64,000 nucleotides of DNA, taken from the NCBI GenBank assembly GCA_910586615.1, contig CAJUJP010000018.1:5931-69930 (forward strand), given 5' to 3'. The notes beneath the pieces are model-generated. The model did not search any database. It saw only the letters and a program-made list of their open reading frames with translations, and had not been told where the DNA came from. A program made the position numbers and the translations under genes. Numbering within the stretch: position 1 is the first letter of the stretch; every line of letters begins with the position of its first letter. The DNA comes from an uncultured Lachnospiraceae bacterium (GTDB lineage Bacteria > Bacillota > Clostridia > Lachnospirales > Lachnospiraceae). Shown here in pieces: positions 9,331 through 17,930 of this stretch.

Positions 9331-11105
9331 CTCTCACCCTTTCCTGCGCCGGCATCTTCATCCCCAGCGGGAAGAAAAATGGAAACGCGAAATCCGCCTT
9401 CTGCATTGTTGTCTACATCCATCTTAAATCTGCTGCCATAGAAGTAATTCAGCCGCATATATACATTGCGCAGACCGATATCTCCCTCTGCCTCATCATT
9501 TCCCTCCATCATATTGCGCCGGATATCCTTAAGCCTCGACGGTTCCGCGCCGCTTCCGTTATCACTGATAACAATCTCGGCTCCGTCCTCCCTCGCACAT
9601 CCACTCACGATCAGCAGATTATATTCGTTTTCCTGATGGAATCCGTGGGCAAAAAAGTTTTCCGCCAAAGGCTGCATCCAGAAATTGACTGTAGGAATCC
9701 CGCCTATTTTCTCCTCCATCTCCATCCGGTATACAAAACAGTTGCCAAACCGCAGCGACATGATCTTAAGATACATCTCAAGAAAGCTGAACTCTTCTTT
9801 TAAAGTAATGGAATCCGACTTTCGGACTCTTACCCGGTACAAAGAACCCAGCATTGAAATAGCGTCTGCCATATCCCTGTCCCCGTGAACCAGTGCTTTT
9901 GACTGAAGCATCTCTAACGAATTGTATAAAAAATGCGGATTGATCTGATGCTGCAATGCGCGCATCTGGCTTTCCTGTTCCTTCAGCTTCAGAATGTACT
10001 CCGTCTCGATATAGCCTTTCAGCTTCATTCCCACATCTTTCAATGCTTCCGCAATGATATTATATTCGTTTTCCCTGTGCCTTACAGGCAGCGTCAGTTC
10101 CTGCATCCGGCTGAAATTACCATGTTCCATGGCAGAGAGCATCTTCATAATCATGGTCAGAAATGCGGCATCTGACCGGACAGCCGCATAGTAACTGGCC
10201 AAAACACCCAGCGTTATCAGCACAAAAGCCGCAAGCATCACAATTACCACATAACGGTTGTCCGACAATGTCGTGCTGATATCCTGCATCACAAGAAAAG
10301 AATATCCGTTTTCCTCAGAAACCTGTTTGATAAAAAACACCGGCATCCTGTCTTTTGCAAAAATCCATCCCGCCGGCCTCGCTTCATCAGCAAGCTTCAC
10401 AAGCCATGAACTATACCGTTCTGTCAAACCGTTGTCCAACAGAATACTCCCCTCTTCATCCAGAAGCATCCAACTGGCGGGAACTGAATTTCCCCCGTAA
10501 ATATCATAACTGTTTACCCAGAAATTCAGCCGGCCCAGAGTCTGTTCCATATGATCGGGATTCCGGATCGGACAGGCTGCCACCATAATATCACCGCCGC
10601 ATAACGCCATCAGTCCTTTCGGATCCTCTATCCCGTACTCCAGCCTGATATTACCATATTCCAGCCAAAGTGCCTTCGTACCGCTGTTCGAATCCAGTGT
10701 GGCTCCTGTGATCTGGTTCTTACGATCCAGGAGCTTTTTCTTGATGTTTGCAGGAAAATATCCGATCTGTGCAGTGCTGCTGAGACTGTTGTGCCTCCGT
10801 GCCTGTATATATTCCTCTTCAGTGCGCGCATCAAAAAGCGCCACTGTGTCCTCCATCAGCCTCATATCTTCGTACATCCCGTTTGCATAATCCAGCGTCC
10901 GCAGACGGATATCCCCCAGAATCCTCTCTTTTGTCGTAAACACATCCTGGGTCTGTTTCCACAGATCGTTCATCCATGTATTCATCAAAAAAACAAGCAC
11001 ACCGGCAAAAACAATTGTACTTATGAAAGCCGCAAAACCCACGATCTTCAGGAATTTAATCCTGTACATCCTGTATTCGAAAAAAACAGGCCGGTATTTC
11101 CTCAT
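9318..11105 (-). CDS. Membrane sensor histidine kinase (YesM-like) of the glycan cluster
   Basis: This 595-residue kinase has TM1 at about residues 20-42, a large extracytoplasmic domain to about 285, TM2 at about 290-310 (VIVMLAAFVLITLGVLASYY) and a HAMP-like linker. The His_kinase motif is LQHQINPHFLYNSLEMLQ and the ATP-binding region contains ISDNGSGAEP and GDIGLRNVYMRL. The phospho-acceptor is the His in QINPHFLYN. It presumably senses a sugar, directly or through the binding protein, and phosphorylates the overlapping AraC-type regulator. It has its own promoter (11150-11178) downstream of a terminator that separates it from the importer genes. Confidence 0.9.
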   Translation of the reverse strand: MRKYRPVFFEYRMYRIKFLKIVGFAAFISTIVFAGVLVFLMNTWMNDLWKQTQDVFTTKERILGDIRLRTLDYANGMYEDMRLMEDTVALFDARTEEEYIQARRHNSLSSTAQIGYFPANIKKKLLDRKNQITGATLDSNSGTKALWLEYGNIRLEYGIEDPKGLMALCGGDIMVAACPIRNPDHMEQTLGRLNFWVNSYDIYGGNSVPASWMLLDEEGSILLDNGLTERYSSWLVKLADEARPAGWIFAKDRMPVFFIKQVSEENGYSFLVMQDISTTLSDNRYVVIVMLAAFVLITLGVLASYYAAVRSDAAFLTMIMKMLSAMEHGNFSRMQELTLPVRHRENEYNIIAEALKDVGMKLKGYIETEYILKLKEQESQMRALQHQINPHFLYNSLEMLQSKALVHGDRDMADAISMLGSLYRVRVRKSDSITLKEEFSFLEMYLKIMSLRFGNCFVYRMEMEEKIGGIPTVNFWMQPLAENFFAHGFHQENEYNLLIVSGCAREDGAEIVISDNGSGAEPSRLKDIRRNMMEGNDEAEGDIGLRNVYMRLNYFYGSRFKMDVDNNAEGGFRVSIFLPAGDEDAGAGKGERCTH

Positions 11106-11149
11106 CTTTACATCCTCTGCCTTATCATATTTTCATCACTATATGGATT

Positions 11150-11178
11150 ATTATATCGGCTTTGTCCCGCAGGTGCAA
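11150..11178 (-). promoter_or_regulatory. Sigma-A promoter for the kinase-regulator-hydrolase operon
   Basis: On the minus strand, TTGCAC (11173-11178) and TATAAT (11150-11155) are separated by 17 bases, 45 bases upstream of the kinase start and just past the terminator after the binding protein gene. The near-consensus match suggests basal expression of the sensor independent of the importer. Confidence 0.7.
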
Positions 11179-11206
11179 GGCTGGTTCTCCGTCTCCTGAA
11201 TTCCCC

Positions 11207-11236
11207 AAAAACCCCAGGCAGTACTTCTGCCCGGGG
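11207..11236 (-). terminator. Terminator after the binding-protein gene
   Basis: Minus-strand GC-rich hairpin CCCCGGGCAG / CTGCCTGGGG with a 5-base loop and a T5 tail. It would limit read-through from the highly expressed importer genes into the sensor kinase. Confidence 0.75.
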
Positions 11237-11299
11237 TCCTTAGGCGTTCCTTATCACATATCCTGAAAATTGTTTGTCAGATTATGTTACTCTGCCTTT

Positions 11300-12841
11300 T
11301 TATTTGTAAAATTCATCTATCTGCTTCTGTGCTTCCGCAATGATCGTATCAAGTCCTGCCGCCTTTAAATCTTCGATACACTTAGGCACTGCAGTAGCCG
11401 GATCGGAAGCTCCCGTCAGCATATCGTATTTATACTTATCCCATGTCGTATTGACATTCGATACCTCGTTCTGAATGTTGGTAACATCAAGCGCGAATCC
11501 GAGACATGTGGATGCCGAAGCCTGTTCATTCTGCTGTTTTACTTCTTCCCACTGATTCGGGTCGGAACCTTCCTGATTACTCATGACAAAGAATGTTCCC
11601 TGAGTATATGCCGGCCATGTCCAGTCGTCTCTTAATCTCTTTACACTGCCGTCTTCCAGATACTCAAAATGATCACCTTCCACGCCAAATGCACACAAAT
11701 CACGGAATGTCTGATCTGTATTGATAAGCTGCAATACTTTAAGCGCCTCTTCCTTATAATTGGAATTAACGGAAACAGCGTTCATGGAACCCTGAATGGT
11801 CTCTGTTGTATATAAAGGTCCGAATACTTTTACAGCATCATATTTGTCCACGCCCTGCAGTGTCTCCCACTGTACTACCGCGCTCGGCCATCCCTGTGCA
11901 TTGCCGAAAGCATTACCCTTGCTGTCTTCCGTCACAACGTTTGCATCCGGATTGATAATACCGTCCACATACCATGAATGCAGCAGTTCCAGATTCTTTA
12001 CAACATCTTCCTGCTCCAGCGTACACACTACCTTACGCTCCGGATCATCTATCCTGACGCCGATGGGCTGAATACCACTCGTCAATCCGTCGTAATCATT
12101 GAAAAAGCCATTCCACAGCGCACCCTGATTCAGCATAAGCGGATAGAAAGATTTTCCTTCCCCTTCTTTGATCGTCCGCACAATCGGATCAAGCGTCTGC
12201 AGGTCCTTCAGGCTTCCCATATCAATATTGTATTTCTGCACGTACTGGTCATCCAGGTAATAGAATTGTGTCAGGGAAGAATCCTTGTAAGTAGGCACCG
12301 CATATACATTTCCGTGAATCTGCACGCCGCTCCAAAGCAGTTCCGGAATGAAACTGTACAGTTCCGGTGTTACATTCTGCACCATGTCACTGATATTTTC
12401 AAAAGCTCCCAGGTTTACGAACTTACTGTAATTTGTATTGTTCGTAAACATGATGTCGAAATACTCTCCGGCATTGACAATCGTATTCATCTTCGTGTCA
12501 TAGTCACTCCAGCCGGCAATTTTCACATCCAGCCTCACACCTATTTTTTCTTCACTGTAATCGCTGATCTTCGCAATCGCATCGTCAAAATCGTTAGCCG
12601 GCGTTCCACCTACCGTCCACCATATCAGAGTCGGCACTTCACCTGACGCCTGTTCGGAATCTGCCGCTCCCGCATCATCCGCCGCCGTATCCGCATTTCC
12701 ATCTTCGGTGGTGGAAGTGGTCTGTACCGTATCATTTGTCGACGCTCCGTCCTTTGAGCCGCCGCAACCTGTCAATAATCCTGCGGTCATGACAGCCGTC
12801 ATTCCCAATGCAAGTAACTTGTTTAAACTTTTCCTTTTCAT
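11300..12841 (-). CDS. Sugar-binding lipoprotein of an ABC importer (family 1 extracellular solute-binding protein)
   Basis: This 513-residue protein has a lipoprotein signal: Lys/Arg-rich start, hydrophobic core and lipobox LLTGC (Cys26), then a Ser/Thr/Asp/Ala-rich linker of about 40 residues. The mature part resembles LplA/YtcQ-type binding proteins that carry oligosaccharides (PTLIWWTVGGTPANDFDDAI at its start, NGFFNDYDGLTSG and ALKVLQLINTD further in). It should be anchored outside the membrane and pass glycans to the two permeases encoded directly upstream. The size is typical of the LplA-like group. Confidence 0.9.
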   Translation of the reverse strand: MKRKSLNKLLALGMTAVMTAGLLTGCGGSKDGASTNDTVQTTSTTEDGNADTAADDAGAADSEQASGEVPTLIWWTVGGTPANDFDDAIAKISDYSEEKIGVRLDVKIAGWSDYDTKMNTIVNAGEYFDIMFTNNTNYSKFVNLGAFENISDMVQNVTPELYSFIPELLWSGVQIHGNVYAVPTYKDSSLTQFYYLDDQYVQKYNIDMGSLKDLQTLDPIVRTIKEGEGKSFYPLMLNQGALWNGFFNDYDGLTSGIQPIGVRIDDPERKVVCTLEQEDVVKNLELLHSWYVDGIINPDANVVTEDSKGNAFGNAQGWPSAVVQWETLQGVDKYDAVKVFGPLYTTETIQGSMNAVSVNSNYKEEALKVLQLINTDQTFRDLCAFGVEGDHFEYLEDGSVKRLRDDWTWPAYTQGTFFVMSNQEGSDPNQWEEVKQQNEQASASTCLGFALDVTNIQNEVSNVNTTWDKYKYDMLTGASDPATAVPKCIEDLKAAGLDTIIAEAQKQIDEFYK

Positions 12842-12951
12842 AGTTATCCTCCTTCATAATAAAGATTATGGTTCATTGACCACCATCTATATCCTCCGCC
12901 GCATTTTATACGGCAGCCTGATACCGCTTTGTACCCCGGTGTCGTTTCACA

Positions 12952-13902
12952 TTATCCCTTAACTGCTCCCAGCGTAAGTCCGGATATAAAATATTTCTGG
13001 AAAAAGGGATATGCACACGCAATAGGTGCCACAATAATCACCACAATTGCCATACGTGCCGCCTCCTGCGGCATCTGTGCCAGCATCTCCGCCGCGCCAA
13101 GACCCATAGTGGCTGCGTTCTTCGCCAGCATTTGAATATTTGTCAGGATTGCGTTTAGCAGCGCCTGTAAAGAATAAAGTTTTGCATCCTCTATATAGAG
13201 CATGGACTGATACCAGTCATTCCAATAGGAAAAGCAGAGAAACAGTCCGATGGTCGCCAATACCGGTTTGGAAATGGGCAGCACAATTCTGGAAAAAATT
13301 ATAAGCTGGCTGGCGCCATCCATCTTTGCCGATTCAATCAATGATTCCGGCACCGTAGTCGTAAAAAACGTTCTGCAGATTACCACATTGAAAGAAGAAA
13401 CACACAGCGGCAGTATCAGCGCCCAAACCGAATTTTTCAATCCAAGGAGCTGGCTGATCACATAATATGTAGACACCAGACCGCCGTTAAATACCATCGG
13501 GATGAACACTACCATGGTCAAAAATCCGTTTAATTTATATCCCGGACGGGAAAGCACATAACCCATCAGCGTGGTCAGCAGAACACCCAACGCTGTTCCC
13601 ACAACTGTAACAAAAAGTGATACACCGAGCGCACGGACAATCATTTTACTCTGGGAGATCAGGAATGTATAACCTTCCAGTGAAAAAATTTTCGGTATAA
13701 AATGATAACCGTATTCCGTAATAGATGTCTCCGCCGAGAAAGAAATCGCCACCACCAGAAGCACCGGTACGATACAGGCCAGCGCCATCAATATAAAAAT
13801 CAGGTTCAGGACTATATTGGCCGATTTGGAAATCCGGTTAAAACGGTCAAATCCGGTTAATTCGTTCTTATTCATTTTCTGTATCTGTTTTGCACTATTC
13901 AT
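12952..13902 (-). CDS. ABC importer permease, LplC/MalG type
   Basis: This 316-residue protein has six predicted membrane segments (first at about 27-50, IVLNLIFILMALACIVPVLL) and the EAA-type cytoplasmic loop ESLIESAKMDGASQLIIFSRIVLPISKP, which contacts the ATPase. It ends in the GLTLGAVKG tail typical of LplC-like permeases. The start at 13902 follows GGAGGGAG; the ATG four codons earlier overlaps that site. It works with the LplB-type permease and the lipoprotein. No ATPase gene is nearby, and such importers commonly borrow a shared MsmX-type ATPase. Confidence 0.9.
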   Translation of the reverse strand: MNSAKQIQKMNKNELTGFDRFNRISKSANIVLNLIFILMALACIVPVLLVVAISFSAETSITEYGYHFIPKIFSLEGYTFLISQSKMIVRALGVSLFVTVVGTALGVLLTTLMGYVLSRPGYKLNGFLTMVVFIPMVFNGGLVSTYYVISQLLGLKNSVWALILPLCVSSFNVVICRTFFTTTVPESLIESAKMDGASQLIIFSRIVLPISKPVLATIGLFLCFSYWNDWYQSMLYIEDAKLYSLQALLNAILTNIQMLAKNAATMGLGAAEMLAQMPQEAARMAIVVIIVAPIACAYPFFQKYFISGLTLGAVKG

Positions 13903-14008
13903 ATCTCCCTCCATATCAAAGCAGCCTGTTGTGCCGGCACATCTCTTTCCTCATCGCCGCGCTGCTTTTTTACATGACGAGTCTGCGGTCCAATACAATT
14001 TTTGTCTG

Positions 14009-14956
14009 CTAGATCATGGCACTCTCTTTGTCAAGCTTTCTGACAATGGCATTTGCCGTCAGAATGGTAATGCATCCCGCAACCGACTGGACAAATGCCG
14101 CTGCAGCCGACATACCCGTAGTTGACGACCTTAACTGTTTGTATACATAGACATCCAGCGTGTACACTACATCGTAAAGAGAGTTCGAATCTCTGGGCAC
14201 CTGATAGAACAGACCGAAATCTGAATAAAAAATACGTCCCACACTCATAATGAACATCAGAATAATAACCGTCTTCATCAGGGGCAGTGTTATGTAACGG
14301 ATCTGCTGCCATATTGTGGCACCGTCAATACCTGCCGCTTCATAATAACTCTTGTCAATCCCCGTAATGGTTGCAAGATATACAACCATCCCGTAACCGA
14401 CTCCCTTCCAAAGATTCATAAATACAAGAAACGGCGGCCACATCTCCGGCTTCATATACCACTGCTGTCTTTCCATTCCCATAGCTTCCAGCATATTATT
14501 TACAAGCCCTTTATCGTAACTTAAGAATGCCCAGACCAGCGCGGTTACAACGACCCATGACAGGAAATATGGCATAAACATCGCCGTCTGATAAACCTTC
14601 GTCAGCTTTTTGGAATGAAGCTGTCCGATCGCAATCGCTGCCGCCACCGGCACTACAATGCCCAAGATAATAAATACAATATTGTATGCCAATGTATTTT
14701 TGATAATCATCCAGATATCTTTCGTGGAAAACAGAAACTTGAAGTTTTCAAACCCCACCCATTCACTGGTGAGAAAGCTTTTCAGAAAACCACCGTTAAT
14801 CTTAAACTTTTTAAAGGCGATTATAATGCCGAACATCGGCATGAAGCAAAACAGAAAATACCAGATTGTAGTCGGCAGCGCCAGCAGAGTCAATTCCGTA
14901 TCATCCTTGTTCCAGCGCCTCTTTTTGGGTTTTACGTTCTTTTTCTCTTGAGCCAT
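14009..14956 (-). CDS. ABC importer permease, LplB type
   Basis: This 315-residue protein has a charged N-terminus (KKNVKPKKRRWNKDD) and six membrane segments. Its coupling loop is SYYEAAGIDGATIWQQIRYITLPLM, and FCFMPMFGIIIAFKKFKINGG is typical of LplB. It is the first gene of the leftward glycan cluster and pairs with the LplC-type permease 106 bases downstream. The ATG follows GGAGAGGAGAAGG. Together with the lipoprotein it makes a di- to oligosaccharide importer. The specificity for Man/GlcNAc glycans is inferred from the hydrolases in the same cluster. Confidence 0.9.
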   Translation of the reverse strand: MAQEKKNVKPKKRRWNKDDTELTLLALPTTIWYFLFCFMPMFGIIIAFKKFKINGGFLKSFLTSEWVGFENFKFLFSTKDIWMIIKNTLAYNIVFIILGIVVPVAAAIAIGQLHSKKLTKVYQTAMFMPYFLSWVVVTALVWAFLSYDKGLVNNMLEAMGMERQQWYMKPEMWPPFLVFMNLWKGVGYGMVVYLATITGIDKSYYEAAGIDGATIWQQIRYITLPLMKTVIILMFIMSVGRIFYSDFGLFYQVPRDSNSLYDVVYTLDVYVYKQLRSSTTGMSAAAAFVQSVAGCITILTANAIVRKLDKESAMI

Positions 14957-15346
14957 ACCTTCTCCTCTCCCTCTCCGTTCACCGGAACATCGTATACTGT
15001 CATTCCGATTAACAATTTTTCATGTAATTATTATATATTAGACATTTTGCTGATAATATCCATATTTCTTTAGAAAATAGTATAGAAATATTAGTTTCTA
15101 TTTATAATTTTCATATTAATTATTGTGCATTTTTTATATATTCTCTGTATTTACGCTGTATTATTAGGCTTTTTGTATAGTTGTGTATGTTATTATCTTC
15201 AAAAACTCTGCTTCCTGCACCCGAAAACCCGTGGTGTCTGCCTGTCCCCACTCAGGTTTCAAAAGGCGTTCTGTTCATATTGTGCAAACTACCCTGCCGG
15301 TTCCATAAACACCTTCTGATCTCCAGCCTCTGTACCAAAAAAAAAG
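14957..15346. other. Intergenic region upstream of the glycan operon
   Basis: No gene is seen here. The part near the permease is AT-rich. A minus-strand TATAAT at 15030-15035 has only a weak -35 partner, which would fit a promoter that needs an activator such as the AraC-type regulator. Further right the sequence runs into the hairpin repeats at 15347-15486. The motif TGTACC plus A-run just before the first repeat looks like the end of a further, mostly lost, repeat copy. Confidence 0.5.
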
Positions 15347-15420
15347 TAAATTTGCTTCGCAAATTAACTTTGCGAGATTCGCTTCGCGAACTCGGATATG
15401 CGGAGGAATTTCCTGTATCG
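15347..15420 (+). repeat. Dispersed hairpin repeat, copy A
   Basis: It contains two small palindromes, ATTTGCTTCGCAAAT and GAGATTCGCTTCGCGAACTC, followed by CGGATATGCGGAGGAATTTC and ending CCTGTATC. The same arrangement recurs at 15429-15486, 53074-53155 and 63805-63878 in the same orientation. It is non-coding and similar in scale to REP or MITE-like elements. Confidence 0.75.
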
Positions 15421-15428
15421 TAAAAAAA

Positions 15429-15486
15429 TTAATTTGCTTCGCAAATAACTTCGCCAACTCGGATATGCGGAGGAATTTCCTATACC
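15429..15486 (+). repeat. Dispersed hairpin repeat, copy B (internally deleted)
   Basis: It keeps the first palindrome (AATTTGCTTCGCAAAT) and the CGGATATGCGGAGGAATTTC tail ending CTATACC. Most of the second palindrome is lost. It lies directly after copy A, separated by an A-rich spacer, so the two form a tandem pair. Confidence 0.75.
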
Positions 15487-15533
15487 AAAAAAACTCACCT
15501 CAATCTATGAAATACACATAGTTTGAAGTGAGT
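15487..15533 (-). terminator. Terminator of the glycolytic cluster after tpiA
   Basis: Minus-strand hairpin ACTCACTTCAAACTATG / CATAGATTGAGGTGAGT (17-base arms, two mismatches or wobbles, 7-base loop) followed by T7. It is a very strong intrinsic terminator 65 bases after the tpiA stop. Confidence 0.88.
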
Positions 15534-15597
15534 CTTTCACCTGATATATTTTATTAATATTCTTTACAGCAATAAAATTTTTGCTGAAAACCTGCTG

Positions 15598-16344
15598 TTA
15601 TGCATTCACGATCTGTCCAAAGTCAGGCTTTAAGGAAGCGCCGCCGATCAGACCGCCGTCGATGTCAGGTTTTGAAAGAAGCTCTGCCGCATTGGATGCG
15701 TTCATGGAGCCGCCGTACTGAATGCGGACAGCTTCTGCAGTAGCCTCGTCATACATCTCTGCGATGCAGTCGCGGATGCCCTTGCAGACCTCCTGCGCCT
15801 GATCGGAAGTAGCAGTCTTGCCGGTTCCGATCGCCCAGATCGGCTCATAAGCGATTACCATGCCCTTTACCTGATCTGCGCTAACACCTGCCAGATCGGA
15901 CTTGATCTGCAGTCTGATCCAGTCCATGGTCACGTTCATCTCTCTCTGCTCTAAGGACTCGCCGCAGCAGAGAATCGGAACAAGACCTGCCTCAAGAGCT
16001 TTCAGCACCTTCTTGTTCAGGAAAGCGTCGTCCTCCTTGAAGTATTCTCTTCTCTCGGAATGGCCGATGATCACATACTCTACGCCTGCATCCTTTAACA
16101 TGGGCGCGGAAATCTCACCTGTGTATGCGCCCTTGTCCTCGATATAGAAGTTCTCAGCGCCTACATGTACGTTAGTGCCTTTAACAGCCTGTGCCACAGG
16201 CACAATGTCGATCGCCGGTACACAGTAAACCACATCCACTGCATCGTTCACTACCAGATCCTTTAATGTCGCGCAAAGCGCAACTGCCTCGCTGGGAGTC
16301 ATGTTCATCTTCCAGTTTCCGGCAATAATTCTTCTTCTAGCCAT
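15598..16344 (-). CDS. tpiA: Triosephosphate isomerase
   Basis: This 248-residue TIM barrel interconverts dihydroxyacetone phosphate and glyceraldehyde 3-phosphate. Catalytic residues are visible: Asn10-Lys12 in AGNWKMN, His95 in IGHSERR and Glu167 in AYEPIWAIGTG, with the phosphate-gripping loop and IQYGGSMN near the end. The start at 16344 follows AAAGGAG; the in-frame ATG nine codons earlier is less well placed. It is the third gene of the leftward gap-pgk-tpiA set, 165 bases after pgk. The gap is non-coding with no strong terminator seen. Confidence 0.97.
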   Translation of the reverse strand: MARRRIIAGNWKMNMTPSEAVALCATLKDLVVNDAVDVVYCVPAIDIVPVAQAVKGTNVHVGAENFYIEDKGAYTGEISAPMLKDAGVEYVIIGHSERREYFKEDDAFLNKKVLKALEAGLVPILCCGESLEQREMNVTMDWIRLQIKSDLAGVSADQVKGMVIAYEPIWAIGTGKTATSDQAQEVCKGIRDCIAEMYDEATAEAVRIQYGGSMNASNAAELLSKPDIDGGLIGGASLKPDFGQIVNA

Positions 16345-16509
16345 TGCTGTAATCTCCTTTATGATATTCAATATTTTTTTTGCGTAAGAATGCCCTGAAA
16401 CACCCTCTGCATGAATCTGCCATTTTCTCCTGGCATATCGTCACAGCCAGGTGCTCAGGCACGCTTTATTCTATTTTGGCATTACTGCTGTTCCTGCTTG
16501 ATCAGCCGT

Positions 16510-17742
16510 TTATTTGTCATCCGCAGCCACTACGCCGGGAAGCTCCTTACCCTCTAAGAACTCAAGGGAAGCACCGCCGCCTGTGGAAATATGGGACATT
16601 TTGTCTGCAAAACCAAGCTGGTTAACCGCTGCTGCACTGTCACCACCGCCGATGATCGTCGTTGCGGAAGTCTCAGCCAGAGATTTTGCTACAGCAATCG
16701 TACCTTTTGCAAGGATAGGATTCTCGAATACACCCATGGGTCCGTTCCATACTACCGTCTTAGCGGACTTCACAGCATCCGCATACATCTCAGCCGTCTT
16801 CGTACCGATGTCAAGACCTTCCTTGTCTGCCGGAATCTTGTCAGCATCAACTACTTCTACTTCGATCTCAGCATCGATCGGGTTCGGGAAACCTGCCGCT
16901 ACAGTTGTGTCGATCGGAAGAAGCAGCTTCTTGCCAAGCTTCTCAGCCTTAGCCATCATCTCTTTACAGTAATCAAGCTTCTCATCATCCACTAAGGAGT
17001 TACCGATCTCCATGCCCTGTGCTTTCAGGAATGTGAATGCCATACCGCCGCCGATGATCAGTGTATCGCACTTCTCAAGCAGGTTGTTGATAACGTTTAA
17101 CTTATCAGCTACTTTAGCACCGCCAAGGATTGCTACGAAAGGTCTTACCGGATTCTCAACCGCATTGCCCAGGAAATCAATCTCCTTCTGCATTAAGTAG
17201 CCTACTGCGTTCTCGCCGCCTTTTTCGGTGATATACTTTGTAACAACTGCTACGGAAGCATGTGCTCTGTGTGCGGAGCCGAAAGCGTCACATACATATA
17301 CGTCTGCCAGATCAGCCAGTTCTTTTGCGAAAGCTTCGCCTGCATCCGAAGGTTTGGTCTCCTCTTTACCACGGAAACGGGTATTCTGAAGCAGAACCAC
17401 ATCTCCCTCATTCATTGCTGCAACCGCTGCAGTAGCAGCTTCGCCGGTTACATTGTAGTCTGCCACGAAATTAACGGGCTTGCCAAGCTTCTCGGAAAGT
17501 CTCTCTGCAACAGGTGCAAGAGACTCGCCTTCGTTGGGGCCGTTCTTAACTTTGCCCAGGTGGGAGCAAAGAATAACCTTGCCGCCGTCAGCGATCAGTT
17601 TGTTGATCGTCGGAAGCGCCGCAACGATACGGGTCTCGTCAGTGATCTTACCCTCTTTGAGCGGTACGTTAAAGTCACATCTTACAAGAACGCGTTTGCC
17701 TTTCACATTAATATCATCTACTGATTTCTTATTTAGTGCCAT
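16510..17742 (-). CDS. pgk: Phosphoglycerate kinase
   Basis: This 410-residue enzyme transfers phosphate from 1,3-bisphosphoglycerate to ADP in lower glycolysis. It contains RVLVRCDFNVPL, the substrate-site SHLG, the hinge region with GGAKVADKLNVI, and the nucleotide loop GGGDSAAAVNQLG followed by HISTGGGASLEFLEG. The length is as expected. The true start is the ATG at 17742 (MALNKKS) after GGAGAG; the longer open frame to 17844 has no ribosome site. A hairpin terminator lies between gap and pgk, so pgk expression may be lowered relative to gap. Confidence 0.97.
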   Translation of the reverse strand: MALNKKSVDDINVKGKRVLVRCDFNVPLKEGKITDETRIVAALPTINKLIADGGKVILCSHLGKVKNGPNEGESLAPVAERLSEKLGKPVNFVADYNVTGEAATAAVAAMNEGDVVLLQNTRFRGKEETKPSDAGEAFAKELADLADVYVCDAFGSAHRAHASVAVVTKYITEKGGENAVGYLMQKEIDFLGNAVENPVRPFVAILGGAKVADKLNVINNLLEKCDTLIIGGGMAFTFLKAQGMEIGNSLVDDEKLDYCKEMMAKAEKLGKKLLLPIDTTVAAGFPNPIDAEIEVEVVDADKIPADKEGLDIGTKTAEMYADAVKSAKTVVWNGPMGVFENPILAKGTIAVAKSLAETSATTIIGGGDSAAAVNQLGFADKMSHISTGGGASLEFLEGKELPGVVAADDK

Positions 17743-17865
17743 TGTTCTCTCCATTTCTGCGCCGCTTTGCTTCAAGTTTGTGGCAAGCAGCGCGCAAACA
17801 CAAACCCCGCAGTCGGAAATTTCATTCCGATCCTGCACTCTCACAGTTAAACCATATCTGTTTCA

Positions 17866-17900
17866 GAAAAAAGAGACCCGGCCCAACGGCCGAGCCTCTC
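17866..17900 (-). terminator. Attenuating terminator between gap and pgk
   Basis: Minus-strand hairpin GAGAGGCTCGGCC / GGCCGGGTCTC with a 4-base loop, followed by T6, 30 bases after the gap stop. Because pgk and tpiA continue on the same strand, partial termination here would give more gap than pgk message. Confidence 0.75.
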
Positions 17901-17930
17901 AAATTTACATCTCGTATTGTATTAACTTTC

